A stretch of 64,000 nt of DNA from Dendrolimus kikuchii (taxonomy: Eukaryota > Arthropoda > Insecta > Lepidoptera > Lasiocampidae). The position numbers and the translations under genes are program-made. Below are positions 10,150 through 20,850 of the stretch, one piece after another. The first letter of the stretch is position 1, and every line of letters starts with the position of its first letter. The stretch is from assembly GCA_019925095.2 (NCBI GenBank), contig CM034398.1, positions 5,037,001-5,101,000 of the forward strand, written 5' to 3'. Under the pieces are notes generated by a model. It saw nothing but the letters and a program-made list of their open reading frames with translations. It searched no databases and had not been told where the DNA came from.

Positions 10150-10518
10150 TATCGATTACTGATGATGATGATGATGATTGTTCCGACCGTTTTCGGCCAT
10201 GGCGACCACTTTGACCCCTAGTCGGATAATCGGAGTCTTAGCAGCGGAAGCGGTCAAATGCGCAGGATACATTAACGTGCACAGGGGTACGCCCGAGACC
10301 CAGGTGCACATGTTCATCCTTGTCCTTCAAGACCCAGTGGAACGGAGGCCGTTACGACCGGAGAAAGACTTAGATGGATGGATCAGTATCGTGGTGAGAA
10401 AGTTACAAGGGGCCAGTACCTTCTCACACTCCCTTAATCGCCTTTTACGATGCCCACGGGAAGATATAGGGTGGTGCTATTCTACTATGCCGGCACCACA
10501 CGGCAACTATCGATTACT
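10150..10518 (-). mobile_element. Retroposon with (TCA)n tail and 11-bp target duplication
   Basis: TATCGATTACT occurs at 10150-10160 and 10508-10518 and brackets a 347-bp insert. On the minus strand it contains GTGGGCATCGTAAAAGGCGA, a core I recognise from lepidopteran LINE 3' ends, and finishes CGGTCGGAACAATCATCATC with more ATC units. It is GC-rich against its surroundings. Long frames (such as 10178-10528 plus) contain no known domain. It could be a SINE or a 5'-truncated LINE. Confidence 0.65.
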
Positions 10519-10529
10519 ACGAGTATAAG

Positions 10530-11578
10530 CTATCTACTCACCACCCTAATATAAAAAATAATAATATGATTTTTATTTGCTCCCAAGAGCTTTAATCAGC
10601 TGAATCTTAATCACCTATTAGGTACTTTCAGCACTTCGGGTACAAAGTAAAAAAAATATATGTAAGAGCTCCTATACTTCCTTATTTAAGTACCTATCAT
10701 TCTGCTCGCCGAGATTCTATTGAGATCTCTCAAAAGGCATTATTAATTCTTTACTATCTGCCCTTTGATAGAACATAGTTAGCTCATCTATAGTGTCCTT
10801 TCGAAATAGATTAACAAGCAATAAATAAACATACAACAACTAAAACGTTAAGCAACCTCACATTCAAACTGTATTAGGTAGTATGAGTACAGATACGTTC
10901 AATCTCGTAAAACGTTTATATAAATGTATCAAAGGATATGTACACTTAACAGAAGTCAATACAGTTTCTCTAAGTGCCAAGCACTCTTGATTATGTCATT
11001 TGTATGAAGGTGTCTACGATCCCATATTTGGACGTTAAATGTATATTTTAAGCTCTGAGATACGAAAATGTTTATAATACTCACTTTTATTGAATAAATA
11101 ATGCGTTAAGAAGCCATTATTGGGAGTAAAGTAAAACAAACTTGAAGTTGGAAATACTTTTTAGTGCTTAAGCGTTTCTGTTACTTATGATTATTATTAT
11201 GTTCTTTTTATTAAAGTTCTTTGAACTATACGACTTTTGAAACTATTGGAGGTGGTAGGTTAATTGTTTGAAACTTCATACATTATTCATCAAATTTGGT
11301 ATATTGGCTACTTTAACTTAACTTAACTTTAACTTTTATGGCTTCTAGTTGTCGACGGGTAAGCGATACCTAATTTTATATGAAAAGACGTCTATTGCGC
11401 CATCATCTATGATTACCAAGTCACTAGCAAGAAGCCATAACATTAAAACTCAAAAAATTACGTAGGTACTGTAACTTCTACTCATTTCCTTAACTAAAAA
11501 GAAAGGTGACGTATAAAAAAAATAAAGTAGAAATAAAATGATAAGATGAAAAATTAATATAATATAAAAAATTAACTT
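10530..11578. other. Unassigned spacer
   Basis: About 1 kb of AT-rich DNA. I see no gene, repeat boundary or match to other parts of the window. Confidence 0.5.
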
Positions 11579-11579
11579 A

Positions 11580-12085
11580 ATTTATTGCTGGAGTACAGCA
11601 GACTGGCTATCCAGCCACTCGATGGAAAGTTTTTACCGCCACCTATAGACATTTGCAACACCAAAGGTGCTACAGTTTTACACAACTAAAAATTCCTCCC
11701 ATGTACTTACCTGCGCAGTAAACCAATCTTAGTAGCACGGGAAACTCGTGTAAGCGGAACAGAGCTAAGAATGCATAGCAAGCAACACTGCTATTTCCGC
11801 TGGCGAATAAAGTTCAATATAGATTATATACATGTTGAAAACTAGTCTGTACTTTTCTGCGCAAACGAAAACTATACATGGTCTTGCCGATCTTGAAGAG
11901 GAGACTGGAACGTGGCTACTAATGCCGAAACAAAATTTAGGGTGTCAAGGCGGCTTGTTCTGAAATAGAGGGGGTAGCCCTCCAGACGGACAAATGTCCT
12001 ACTAACTGGTTGTGGGTTGTTTTGTCGCCTCTTACGACAAGCCACCCGGCTGCAGGAATTAATATTATTTCTCCATTCTTACACG
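11580..12085 (-). mobile_element. S retroposon, old and interrupted
   Basis: The two ends are diverged S sequence: 11580-11675 (TTATTGCTGGAGTACAGCAG) and 11905-12085 (GAGACTGGAACGTGGCTACT to CTTACGACAAGCCACCCGG). About 230 bp of unrelated sequence (11676-11904) separates them where an intact copy has ~20 bp. That block is a probable later insertion, but its edges are unclear. Confidence 0.6.
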
Positions 12086-13436
12086 AATAAAAAACTCTAA
12101 TAATCTTGTTAATTAGACATAAAAATAATCAAAATAAAAATTAGATCATTATGAGGTCATCTCTCGCACATATAACGGAGGTAAATTATTCCATTGTACT
12201 ATAAAGGCCTGTGTAATGTGTATACAGATCCGGCTCGAAGGACCAAAAAACTGTAATGTGTATACAGTTTTAGTATAGGAGGGAAGGGTAAAATGTACGA
12301 AATATCAAACCCAACGAGCGCTATAATGACACTGATTTAATTACTTAAAGTATATAAATATAATGTGTTGCTAAGCATCAGGCCGCAGTTGTTCGTTCGT
12401 AAAATGCTGACTATTTATTGTACATACTTTGTACAGCCTGTACCATTAATCAAACGATAAAATATATAATTAAGCCTTTTAATGATTTTATATTTAATTA
12501 TTTTTTATTTAAAATTATAGGTGTTCTATAGACAGACAGACATATTTACAATATATTAAAAAACTAAAATACAAATATTTTCAAATAAAAATACTTTCAG
12601 GAAATGCCTATATCTTAATCTGTTTTGGAAGAGAAATTTGATAATCGATTATATTTGGTTATTCAAATTGATAGATTCAATTCCGACTGTTTTCCTGACT
12701 GTACAGTTAGTTACACATTATTCGCTTCAAATTGTCTTTCCTGTCTGTACACATTATAATGGCCACAATGCATTCTTGACTAGTAGTAATACATTTCAAT
12801 TTAACCTGAAATCGCCGCATTACTCCAACTTATAACAACGGCGGTCTTATATAGTGTTGGACCACCACGGCATGCATTTAAATATGCCCCGGCGTTGCAG
12901 GGGCGGTCAACATTAATCACTCATTTACTCTACTACCACTTCACTCCAATTCAATGAATATAAGGTGGCTCTGATACTATTATATTACAAAAGAAACATA
13001 CGTTATCATATCGTATTGGTTTCGCAAACTTTAATAAAATATCATAAATTCGTTTTTAAAATATTAGGTATACATATTCATATTACCATCTTAAATACTA
13101 TATCCACTTCTTTCCAAAGCCTTATATAGGTTATTCTTCCTAACATGTGACAAACTCTAGTGTTAACGAGAAAAATTAATACCACAAGCACTTCAATTAT
13201 ATTAATCAAGTTAGAATAATTATAGTATTAAGTAGAAATTTTGTGTACCAATACATGGTGAAATATGACTGTGCATAGTTATGTAAAAAAGACCTGTTAT
13301 AACAATGTTTCATACAAATAAAATACTGATTTTATCATTCTAACTCAAATAGTATTCATTTTAACTTAATTACTGATTTGAATAGAACTGATTACACTTT
13401 ATTGCTCACCAAATACACAATTACAAAAATGCACGG
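12086..13436. other. Unassigned spacer
   Basis: About 1.35 kb, AT-rich. Two near-identical TAATGTGTATACAG motifs sit at 12212-12261. No supported gene. Confidence 0.5.
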
Positions 13437-13592
13437 TTACAATATACATACATACATAACTTCACGCCAATTCCCTTGCGGGGTAGGCACGAACAACAAA
13501 GCGCCATTTAGGCCCATTCTTACACACCTCACTTGCTTCTTTGACATTCATAATTCTTGTCATGCACACTCGTCTGTTCTTATTACAATATA
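13437..13592 (-). mobile_element. L-TGTA LINE 3' end, 136 bp
   Basis: The insert 13447-13582 is flanked by TTACAATATA (13437-13446, 13583-13592). The minus strand carries the last codons of a LINE ORF and ends in the (TGTA)n tail, seen on the plus strand as CATACATACATAACTTCACG. One of six copies in the window. Confidence 0.75.
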
Positions 13593-13594
13593 GT

Positions 13595-13660
13595 CGTAGT
13601 AAAATAATAGGCAGCTTATCGCTTAAAGCAATCGCTTTCAGGCATATTAACTAATTTGTA
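13595..13660 (-). mobile_element. LINE 3' UTR scrap
   Basis: AGGCAGCTTATCGCTTAAAG and GCAATCGCTTTCAGGCA on the plus strand are the reverse complement of the GTTGTCTGGAAGAGATCGCT block of LINE 3' UTRs at 34.4 and 44.3 kb. It is short and diverged. Confidence 0.4.
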
Positions 13661-14220
13661 ATTTTTTTACGATAAATAGGTTCACGTTGGACCACGATCA
13701 CGTCTAATATTAGACATTACATAGTCGAATTGAAATCTAAGATGCATTTATGTTTTTCCGTTTCGTTGCGTTAGATTCCAACCAATTGTTTACCACTCCT
13801 GCACTCTAACTAAATAGGGGCCTCCATTGTGCTTTATTTTGCATTTGATTTGGACCACCATTATGCCTAAAACGTGGTGTGAGACTGCCCTTAAATGTAG
13901 ACAAGGAATAGAATATATTGTACGGTAATTGTTTCAGAATTGATTTATATGAAGACATTTATTATTTAATTATATTGTATTGAATATCTTATACATACTT
14001 AAAGTAAAAGCATTTAAATAACTTTATATTGTTAGAAGGCTATCTGGTTATGCCGAGAAACATCACCGTAGTAAATTTCCCCTCCCCTCCTCGCCGTCAA
14101 GAAAAATATAATAAACGAAGAATGCGCTAAATAAAAAGCCTTGTGCCATCGTGGCTAATATAGTTGTTACCAACCCAAAATAAAGAAAATCAGCAGATGG
14201 ATACGCTTTCATATATTCTT
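13661..14220. other. Unassigned spacer
   Basis: No supported feature. Confidence 0.5.
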
Positions 14221-14224
14221 GAGT

Positions 14225-14400
14225 CGAGACTGTGAAATGAAATGAAATTTATTAGCATGTAAGTAAGTAGTACAGGGTACATATAAAATGACTAAAATAC
14301 AGTACAAATGGCCTCCCAAAGAAAACTCTTGGTCTCCTTAGGGCCTGTGTGACGGGCCACAGTAGGATTCGCTTCGCTATATGTATAAATAATATTTTCT
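14225..14400 (-). mobile_element. LINE 3' end with (TTTCA)n tail
   Basis: The minus strand reads GGCCCTAAGGAGACCAAG and ends AATAAATTTCATTTCATTTC. AATAAA next to short tandem pentamers marks a LINE 3' terminus. Coding sequence upstream is not recognisable. Confidence 0.5.
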
Positions 14401-14460
14401 ATTGTTAAATTAAGAATTACAATGTAATATTCAAAGATGTTGGGAATAACAATATGCTTT

Positions 14461-14523
14461 TGTGTATGTGTGTGTGTGTGTGTCTGTGTGTGTGTGTGTG
14501 TGTCTATGTATGTGTGTGTGTGT
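14461..14523. repeat. (TG)n microsatellite
   Basis: About 63 bp of TG dinucleotides interrupted by TC, TATG and TCTATG steps. The overlapping frames of Cys/Val or His/Thr repeats are artefacts. Confidence 0.9.
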
Positions 14524-14750
14524 CTTTTTATCACATTGATATTTTTTATAATAGATTTTGTTGTTGTTCAATTGGGTAAAGTTATTTTCAATGAATTAAT
14601 CGTGTGGTGTAAAGTATTTTCATATTATTAATTGTTGAAATTCATTCACATAAATCGATTTTGGTAACCCATAACTTATTTTATTTGTGGTTGGTATAGG
14701 TTTGACGAAATGAATCATTGAACTAGTAGATTTATGTTGAATATGTAGGG

Positions 14751-14998
14751 ATGCCGAGGTGATTTAGTGTGGAACGCTCTCTCGACTTTCAAACTTGCAT
14801 TTCAAAAGAGATGTGGATTCGAATCCTGACTGGGAAGCGTGCACCACTTAGGTAGTTTTCTAATTTAATGCGCATCTTGATACAATCACCACGTGACGGT
14901 GAAGGAAAAAGATCGTGATGAAACCTACACCAAGAGCTAACCTGTCTGTAAACCCGCCAGTCCGTCTTGGGTAAGCCGGAGACAACTGTGGGGTAAGA
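14751..14998 (+). mobile_element. Diverged T1-related SINE
   Basis: Contains a box B-like GGATTCGAATCC (14815-14826). Next comes the T1 body: ACTTAGGTAGTTTTCTAAT, ACCACGTGACGGTGAAGGAA, GATCGTGATGAAACC. A tRNA-like head followed by this body fits a tRNA-derived SINE, older than those at 32.6 and 49.7 kb. Confidence 0.6.
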
Positions 14999-14999
14999 C

Positions 15000-15605
15000 C
15001 TACATTTCTTGTAGGCAACATTGGTTTTGCGAGACCCTTCTTTTATAGCTGGAGTACAGCAGACAGTTACCGTCGCCTATGGATGTTTGCAACATCAGAG
15101 ATATCACTAACGCGCTGCCGGCCTCGAAGAAATTTTTTGACACCTGTAGAAGAGTATGCCTGTCCAGCAGACACACTGATGAGGTGGTTAACTTATTGTG
15201 GACTGTATAGAAAAGATAGATGTTTAGATAGATGCTGGTGTATTCGAAGTTATGATATGGTATATACAATTTATAGTCGTCCGTCGCACTAGCCGTCGTG
15301 CGGGCGAGTGTTCTGCGATCCCACGGCAGCCGCCGCCGGAGGCCCAGCCGTGGTCGTGGGGCGGCCCCTCCTCCTCCGCGCGTCTCCCCCCGTGCGTGCT
15401 CCAACAACATCCTTTTTAAAAACCCCATATTGAAGCGCTGTGGGAAAATCACGGCTGGGAGCTCAATCCAAATCCCCACGGTGTGCCAGAGAAACGTTCT
15501 AGAGAACCGTTGCTTACAAGAGCGAAACGGCTCTAGGAAGTGGGGATAACGTCCAGCCGGTGGTAGCCTCTGGTAACGCATAAAAATGAATTTGAAAAAC
15601 AATTG
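15000..15605 (-). pseudogene. Jockey-like LINE ORF2 end, split by a GC-rich insert
   Basis: On the minus strand 15605-15410 reads RFSRTFLWHTVGIW, then ELPAVIFPQRFNMGFLKR. The end of the same protein type reappears at 15155-15060 as KKFLRGRQRVSDISDVANIH, RRR and a stop, then the S/LINE-shared 3' tail. In an intact LINE these blocks are adjacent. About 250 bp separates them here, including 15315-15405, which is strongly GC-rich (GCCGCCGCCGGAGGCCC) against AT-rich neighbours. The single open frame 15000-15602 spans everything and so is chimeric. Confidence 0.6.
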
Positions 15606-15837
15606 AAACTGACTACTGGCACTGGCCGGAGGTGGTTCCCCGTAAAAGTTACTGCGAACGTCACTAGCCTAATTTTTATTTTTTTATTGCAGGAGTTCAG
15701 CAGAATTAAATTTAATTTAATTAAACAAAGAATAAGTATTGTTCTTCCATGGTATGAGTAAGATCATTGCTTTACTACGAATGAAATTTTTCGATATTTT
15801 AAACGCGACAAAAAAAATTGTCTTCGAGGCGCGAGGC

Positions 15838-15950
15838 CTCTAGGAGTACGAGGTGGTACAGGTGATGGGCCACGTAGCCCACGCTTTACGCTCTCTCTGC
15901 CTAGAGGCGCGAGTCCAGCACTGGGACATTACGGGCTGTTATTATTTATA
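15838..15950 (+). mobile_element. T1 SINE 3' end fragment
   Basis: CACTGGGACATTACGGGCTG followed by TTATTATTTA is the T1 3' end seen at 32880-32917 and 49930-49950. The preceding ~80 bp are diverged. Confidence 0.5.
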
Positions 15951-16235
15951 ATTATAATGTAAGGGATTCTTTCGGGGGAAATGAACGAAGTTGATGTGAG
16001 TAATATAGACTGGCCTAACCCTAGGCACTCGAGTATAGATTAACCTAATTATAGACAATTTACGACTTGAAACCATTACTTGCTGACTATTGCAAATGAT
16101 ACATTTGAAACATCTAAGCGTTTATCAATTAATTTTGCATAAAGCATCGGTGAACGCTTTATGGTCTGTCCCTTCAAGCAACAGAGTTATAAACTAACGG
16201 GCACATTTAATAAGGTAATACCAGCTGAAACAATA
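15951..16235. other. Unassigned spacer
   Basis: Nothing recognisable. Confidence 0.45.
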
Positions 16236-16460
16236 TAAAAGTTTTCTAGCATAAAAGAAATTGACTTCAAGAGTAACTAATAAAAGTTTTCTGGCAAAAA
16301 GACTTCAAGACTTCAAGAGTAACCAATAAAAAATTTCTATCAAAAAAGAAGTAGATTTCAAAAGTAACTAATGAAAGTTTCCTAGCAAAAAAGAAATTAA
16401 CTTCAAGAGTAAGTAACAAAACTTTTCCAGCAAAAAAGAAACCGACTTCAAGAGTACTAA
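16236..16460. repeat. Five tandem 45-bp units
   Basis: The unit TAAAAGTTTTCTAGCA + AAAAAGAAATTGACTTCA + AGAGTAACTAA repeats about five times with point changes. The last unit runs into the inverted AAGTCGG arms of the K element, so the array seems to be an amplified K terminus. Confidence 0.75.
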
Positions 16461-16770
16461 CTAAAAAGCATAAAATAAATATTTTCTACAACATCTTGAA
16501 GTCGGTAAAACATAAAAAACAACAACAAATTTTCAAGATTCACAGACTTCGAGATGTATAAAATATTTATTATATGCTTTTTAGTTATTCTCGAAGTCGG
16601 TTTATTTTTTGCTACATAACTTTTATTTTCACTTTTTAGTTTCGTATATGCTATCCAAAAACAATGAAATGAAATGAAACTATCTTGAAGCCTCACTGAA
16701 AACCCAACGCAAAAATGATCCAAATCGGTTAAGAAACAAAGAAGTTATGTCTGAAGTTTCACATTTTCTT
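16440..16770. repeat. Family K foldback element
   Basis: ACCGACTTCAAGAGTACTAA (16441) and CTTGAAGTCGGT (16496) face each other; TTCTCGAAGTCGGTTT follows at 16590. The arms flank ATAAAATAAATATTTT-type sequence. 51250-51430 has the same inverted arrangement. No transposase and no certain target duplication. An S copy starts directly at 16771. Confidence 0.5.
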
Positions 16771-17075
16771 ATGCGTGCAGTAACGGAGAAAGAATACAAT
16801 TTCCTGCGGCCGGGCGGCCTGTCGTAATAGGCGACTAAACAACCCACAGCCAGGTGGTAGGGCATTTGCCCGACTGGATGGCTACCACCCCTGGTCTAGA
16901 GCATGCCGCCATAACAACTTTGAGTTGTGTTCCGGCATTAGTGACCAGGTTCCAGACTCACGCAGCGCATTTGTAGCACCTTTGATGTTGCAAATGTCCA
17001 TAGGCGATGGTAACCGCTTTCCATCCAGTGGGCCATCTGCCTGTCTGCTGAACTCCTGCAAAAAAAATAAAAAAT
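16771..17075 (+). mobile_element. S retroposon
   Basis: Nearly full length from GTGCAGTAACGGAGAAAG to CTCCTGCAAAAAAAATAAAA. A ~20-bp deletion in the middle removes the CTCCCTTAAGAGAGCAG block. The A-tail is degenerate. Confidence 0.8.
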
Positions 17076-17144
17076 ATCTGCCCGTTTTTAATTAATTTTC
17101 TGATATATCTTCGGAACTCAAAGTCCAATAACATGAACAACAAT

Positions 17145-17593
17145 TTATATATATATATATATCGTGAATAGGTTCGCGTTTGACTGACATTGCACCTGAT
17201 GTCAGTCTAAGGTGGAGCACGCTTATCTAGAAGATACCTGTTCACGCGAGACTTGAAGACACCTAGATTGAATTCTTCAGGAAAAACAAACGACGGTAAA
17301 GAGTTCAACTCTTCAGCGGTGCATATGATAAAAGTTGAAGCATAGCGTTTCGTCCGCTTTGTTGGTATTTCCACCATACATCGGTGGCGTGAGCGCGTAC
17401 GACTGCTTGCCCGGTGGTATAACGGTGAGGGAGGAACCAATTCATGTAATTCCGAAGTACACTCTCTGAAGTGCATCCTATAGAATACCGACAAACTAGC
17501 GACTTTACGTCGATGATTTAGGCTCTGAAGCCTCTCGGCGAATAGTCGGTTATTATACGGGACCATTTTGAATCTTTGCTGAATCCAACACAA
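17145..17593 (-). pseudogene. LINE ORF2 C-terminus and 3' end (second jockey/CR1-like family)
   Basis: The 128-codon minus frame reads LNHRRKVASLSVFYRMHFRE and CTSELHELVPPSPLYHRASS early, ends EEFNLGVFKSRVNRYLLDKR and is followed by a stop. This is the post-polymerase tail of a non-LTR element of a different family from 1603-2097. The 3' UTR contains GCACCTGATGTCAG on the plus strand and stops at a (TA)n run near 17150. The 5' side is cut, with no catalytic domain. A rearranged relative lies at 44393-45022. Confidence 0.7.
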
Positions 17594-17700
17594 ACAGAAT
17601 GATCAAAATCGGTTCAAATACAAAAAAGTTTTGGCTGAACATACATAAAAAAATTACACGACGAATTAAGAACCTCAAACAAGAATTTAACAATATTATA
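17594..17700 (+). repeat. Family K fragment
   Basis: AAATCGGTTCAAATACAAAA and AAGTTTTGGCTGAAC match the inner part of the K copy at 7105-7135. It abuts the LINE end at 17593. Confidence 0.45.
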
Positions 17701-17734
17701 TATGTTTTTATCTTACAATTAAATAAAATGCAAT

Positions 17735-17925
17735 GAAACTAATTACATACATACATACATACATAACTTCACGCCAGTTCCCTTGCGGGGTAGGCACGAA
17801 CAACAGAGCGCCATTTAGGCTTATTCTTACACACCTCACTTGCTTCTTAGACATTCATAACTCTTGTCATGCATGCTCGTCTGTTCTTAAGGCTAATTTA
17901 AGAAGTTAATTAAGAAACTAATTAC
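17735..17925 (-). mobile_element. L-TGTA LINE 3' end, 167 bp
   Basis: The insert 17747-17913 lies between perfect 12-bp copies of GAAACTAATTAC (17735-17746, 17914-17925). The minus strand ends in (TGTA)n. The 5' end carries ~20 bp (TTAATTAACTTCTTAAATTA on the minus strand) not seen in the other copies. Confidence 0.8.
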
Positions 17926-18329
17926 TAGGTATATATTTTCTAAAATTTAACATGGCTCAGCATTGAATGTCCAACGTTATTTTGCCGCTAAGACCAATGT
18001 CATGATATGCAAATTAGGTTACAAAGACTGCCCTAGCTTTGCACATTTCCCGACCTAGATTCAAACATAGGTTGTTGGAAATAAACGTGGGTCCTTTAGC
18101 CTTTAAGCTGCCACACTTGTATTACTAAAATGTAACAAGTATGACTGCACTGCAAGATCTAGCTAGTACTCAGTGAGCAAACTGATTAAATTTACACAAT
18201 ATTTGAAAAAAGGTAATTGCATTATTATAAACTGGCTACTCATATTACATTCTTCATCTATTTACTCCTTGCCTTCCCATGCCTATTAAGTCATGCCCAT
18301 GTTAATGTCCGAGGCACGTTACACGCTCA
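17926..18329. other. Unassigned spacer
   Basis: Nothing recognisable. Confidence 0.45.
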
Positions 18330-18416
18330 TAACACATAGGATAGTTTCAAATGTGTGGTGTAAAATTATCAAGCAACGTTCAATAGATCAATCATAATAG
18401 ACACTGATGTCAATAC
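18330..18416 (+). repeat. Partial unit of the ~140-bp local repeat, cut by an LTR
   Basis: CAACGTTCAATAGATCAATC followed by TGATGTCAATAC matches the units at 19922-20062 and 20063-20175. The unit resumes beyond the LTR as ATACTTAATTTGA (19180). Confidence 0.5.
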
Positions 18417-18477
18417 TGTGGCGAATGATGGTGGAACCATCTAGTTAGTTTAAGAACTTTTAGAAGAAGCTAGAAAA

Positions 18478-18685
18478 TTCTGGAAGGAAAAGACAAGGAC
18501 GGATATATTTTAGAAAGGGATAGACGATGAACGAAAGTTCTAGAATAGAAAGTTCGGGAAGGAAAAGACAGAAATAGATAGATGTTAGAAAGGGATAGAT
18601 GTATAAACGAAAGTTCTCGAATAGAAGGTTCGGGAAGGAAAAGACAGAGATAGATAGATGTTTAGAAAGGGACAGATAGTAAATA
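18478..18685 (+). promoter_or_regulatory. Tandem ~75-bp repeats in the LTR U3
   Basis: Three units start TTCTGG/TTCGGG + AAGGAAAAGACA at 18478, 18553 and 18629 (periods 75 and 76 bp; the last is partial). Each contains AAGTTCTAGAATAG- and AGATAGATGTTAGAAAGGGA-like stretches. Tandem arrays upstream of the TATA box often act as enhancers or protein-binding arrays in LTRs; that role is inferred. Confidence 0.7.
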
Positions 18686-18726
18686 AAAGAATAACGAAAT
18701 TATGGGTTCCAGAAAATTCTTCCGGG

Positions 18727-18733
18727 TATATAA
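18727..18733 (+). promoter_or_regulatory. LTR TATA box
   Basis: TATATAA in GGGTATATAAGCAGCG, 310 bp into the LTR and downstream of the tandem array. Confidence 0.6.
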
Positions 18734-19109
18734 GCAGCGTAAGGCGCGCCTACCGGGGGGCAGTTTAGAGTTGAGTTCAGTTCAAGACAGCGAAGCGACA
18801 AGTGCGATACGGAAGAGTTGGAGGAAAAGTTTAATAGAGGACAGTGACGAGTTAAGTGATGGATTCAGTGATAAGTTTAGTAGACAGTTAAGTGAAAGAG
18901 GAGTGTAGCGTAGTTCGAGAGACGAACCAGAAGCGAGCTACACGCGGTAACGGTAATAACGGAGGTGAGCACGGCAGTAGCAGGAGATGGTCTACGCAAT
19001 ATCAGCGACGGTATTGCGAGTGAGACACCTTATCGTCGGAAGGGTGCATCGTTAGTCGTGCGTATAGGGGCAACCCTGCGGAGAGGTATTACGTGCGGCT
19101 GTGTAAGTC

Positions 19110-19115
19110 AATAAA
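19110..19115 (+). terminator. LTR polyadenylation signal
   Basis: AATAAA near the LTR end, downstream of the TATA box by ~380 bp. Confidence 0.6.
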
Positions 19116-19327
19116 AGCGATTATATAAAAAGTGGTGTTTCCTTCCAATCCTAAGTGCGAACCCCGCTCACACGTAACAATACTTAATTTGATATCCTTT
19201 TGGTTTTAGATAGATAAATATAACTCTTTGTTGTACACCAAAACTACATCTATGTAATTATGCGCAACGGGCGGTATTATCGTCAATATGCGATATTTTC
19301 TAGACAACCCCTGGAATGAATTCAGAT

Positions 19328-19402
19328 GATAATGGCGATGGGGGTATACGTAATATGACTACTTACATTTTAGTAATAAATACATAAATGTTATATATAC
19401 AG
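19328..19402 (-). mobile_element. LINE 3' UTR remnant
   Basis: GGCGATGGGGGTATACGTAA and TACATTTTAGTAATAAATA match positions 1-75 of the window and the reverse complement of 44160-44236. Confidence 0.5.
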
Positions 19403-19510
19403 CTAATATATCAATAATAATAAGAACAGCAGACAGACACACACATTGTCTAATGTACGTAATAAATAAAACAAATACATATCTACAAAATATATAAAAG
19501 TTTATAAATG

Positions 19511-19821
19511 ATTTTTTTTTTATTGCAGGAGTTCAGCAGACAGGCAAACGGCCCACTTAATGGAAAGCGGTTACCATCGCCTATGGACATTTGCAACACC
19601 AAAGGTGCGACAAATACGCTGCTGCTCTCTTAAGGGAGACTGGAACCTGGCCACTAATGCCGGAACACAACTCAAGGTTGTTATGGCGAAATACTTTAGA
19701 CCAGGGGTGGTAGCTATCCAGTCGGGCAAATGCCCTACCACCTGGCTGTGGGTTGTTTTGTCGCCTCTTACGACAGGCCGCCCGGCCGCAAAAAATTTTT
19801 TTCTCCGTTCCTGCACGGATA
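19511..19821 (-). mobile_element. S retroposon, near full length
   Basis: A long T-run plus ATTGCAGGAGTTCAGCAGAC at the low end and TCCGTTCCTGCACGGAT at the high end give both termini, so the sense strand is minus. The three frames of 81-95 codons here are repeat shadows. The minus frame ends FGVANVHRRW and a stop, echoing the LINE end GVAHVHRRR. Confidence 0.85.
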
Positions 19822-19921
19822 AAAGAATATGAATGGAATGAATATGAAATATGTTTAAATATCATCATATTCCAACGACAGGTAATATTTTCTGGTCGTT
19901 GTTTTAAACATCGGCAGCGAT

Positions 19922-20175
19922 TCGATTAAAGGGTTAGTCAAGAAAATTTATGGAAAATACGTAAAGCGACGTTGGATAGATCAATCATACAGACTTTCTC
20001 TGACGCCAATACTTGAGCTGGGACTCACCCAGACGTTAAGATATGAATTATAACATTTTGACTTTAGATTAAAGGGTTGGTCGAGCAAATTGATGTAGAA
20101 TATATATGTAAGACGACATTCAACAGATTAATCCTATCAGAATGTTTTTGACGCTAATATCTTGATTAGATACGT
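19922..20175 (+). repeat. Tandem pair of ~125-140-bp units
   Basis: Unit 1 begins GATTAAAGGGTTAGTCAAGA (19923), unit 2 GATTAAAGGGTTGGTCGAGC (20064). Both continue with a TAGATCAATC/CAGATTAATC stretch and GACGC(C/T)AATA(C/T)TTGA. A third unit is interrupted by the solo LTR at 18.4 kb. Confidence 0.6.
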
Positions 20176-20429
20176 AGAAAATGTGAGTTGCAACTCTTGC
20201 TTTCATTAAAAAGTTATTACAGTATTTATAACCAAATAATAAAATATTTTATTTATATTTTGACAAAAATGGAACTCGGACATACATGTTACAGTCATTT
20301 TTCTCAGAACCTACTGGGTTTATACGTGTAGATGAAAGGCAGGAAGATGTAGTCTATATGGATACTCTCAGTTAAAAGTACTAAACATTGGTGTAGAAAA
20401 TTTACCTGAGAGTTATTTTGAAAAAATTA

Positions 20430-20850
20430 TAAGACTGCTATTGCTGCCAAAGACCGATGGAGGGGTGCAAACAAAACAACTCTCTGTTGGTAACTTTTGA
20501 TAAACAATTTACCAAAAAAAATCATCGTAAATCTTCACGATATGAGACGTAACGTGTTTTTTCGTAATTTTTCTATAGTTACCTTAAATTAAGAGAAAAA
20601 AAACACCAAATCACCTCCAAATTATTGACATGAAACCATTTTACACCTTGAATTTTTATCAAAATAAGATAATAAAATATTTACATCTTTAAAAAAAAAG
20701 ATAAATAATTTGGTTTTATTATATTTTTAAATATTACTTTGTTTTATTCACAGTAAAATAATAATGCATCTGAAAAATAATTACGTTTATGGAATCCTCT
20801 CTATCGCCCGAAAAACCCTCAAGGACGTAGGCGTTGCTACAAGCCTTAAA
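20430..20850 (+). repeat. Family Q repeat, copy 1
   Basis: Shares CACCAAATCACCTCCAAATT, TGACATGAAACCATTTTAC and CTCAAGGACGTAGGCGTTGC with 62800-63105. The 3' part of each copy is the best conserved. Class unknown. Confidence 0.55.

Larger units (their letters stand above)
18417..19179 (+). mobile_element. Solo LTR, gypsy-like, 763 bp
   Basis: Starts TGTGGCGAATG and ends ACACGTAACA. It is flanked by ATAC on both sides (18413-18416, 19180-19183), a 4-bp target duplication common in gypsy-type elements. TATATAA (18727-18733) sits upstream of a GC-richer transcribed part, and AATAAA (19110-19115) lies 64 bp before the end, so U3, R and U5 are in the expected order. No internal gag/pol sequence remains, so this is the product of LTR-LTR recombination. 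The 68-codon frame at 18702-18908 lies within the LTR and is not a gene. Confidence 0.8.

Noticed and set aside
18702..18908. 68-codon frame
   Set aside because: Entirely within the solo LTR, downstream of its TATA box; no domain.
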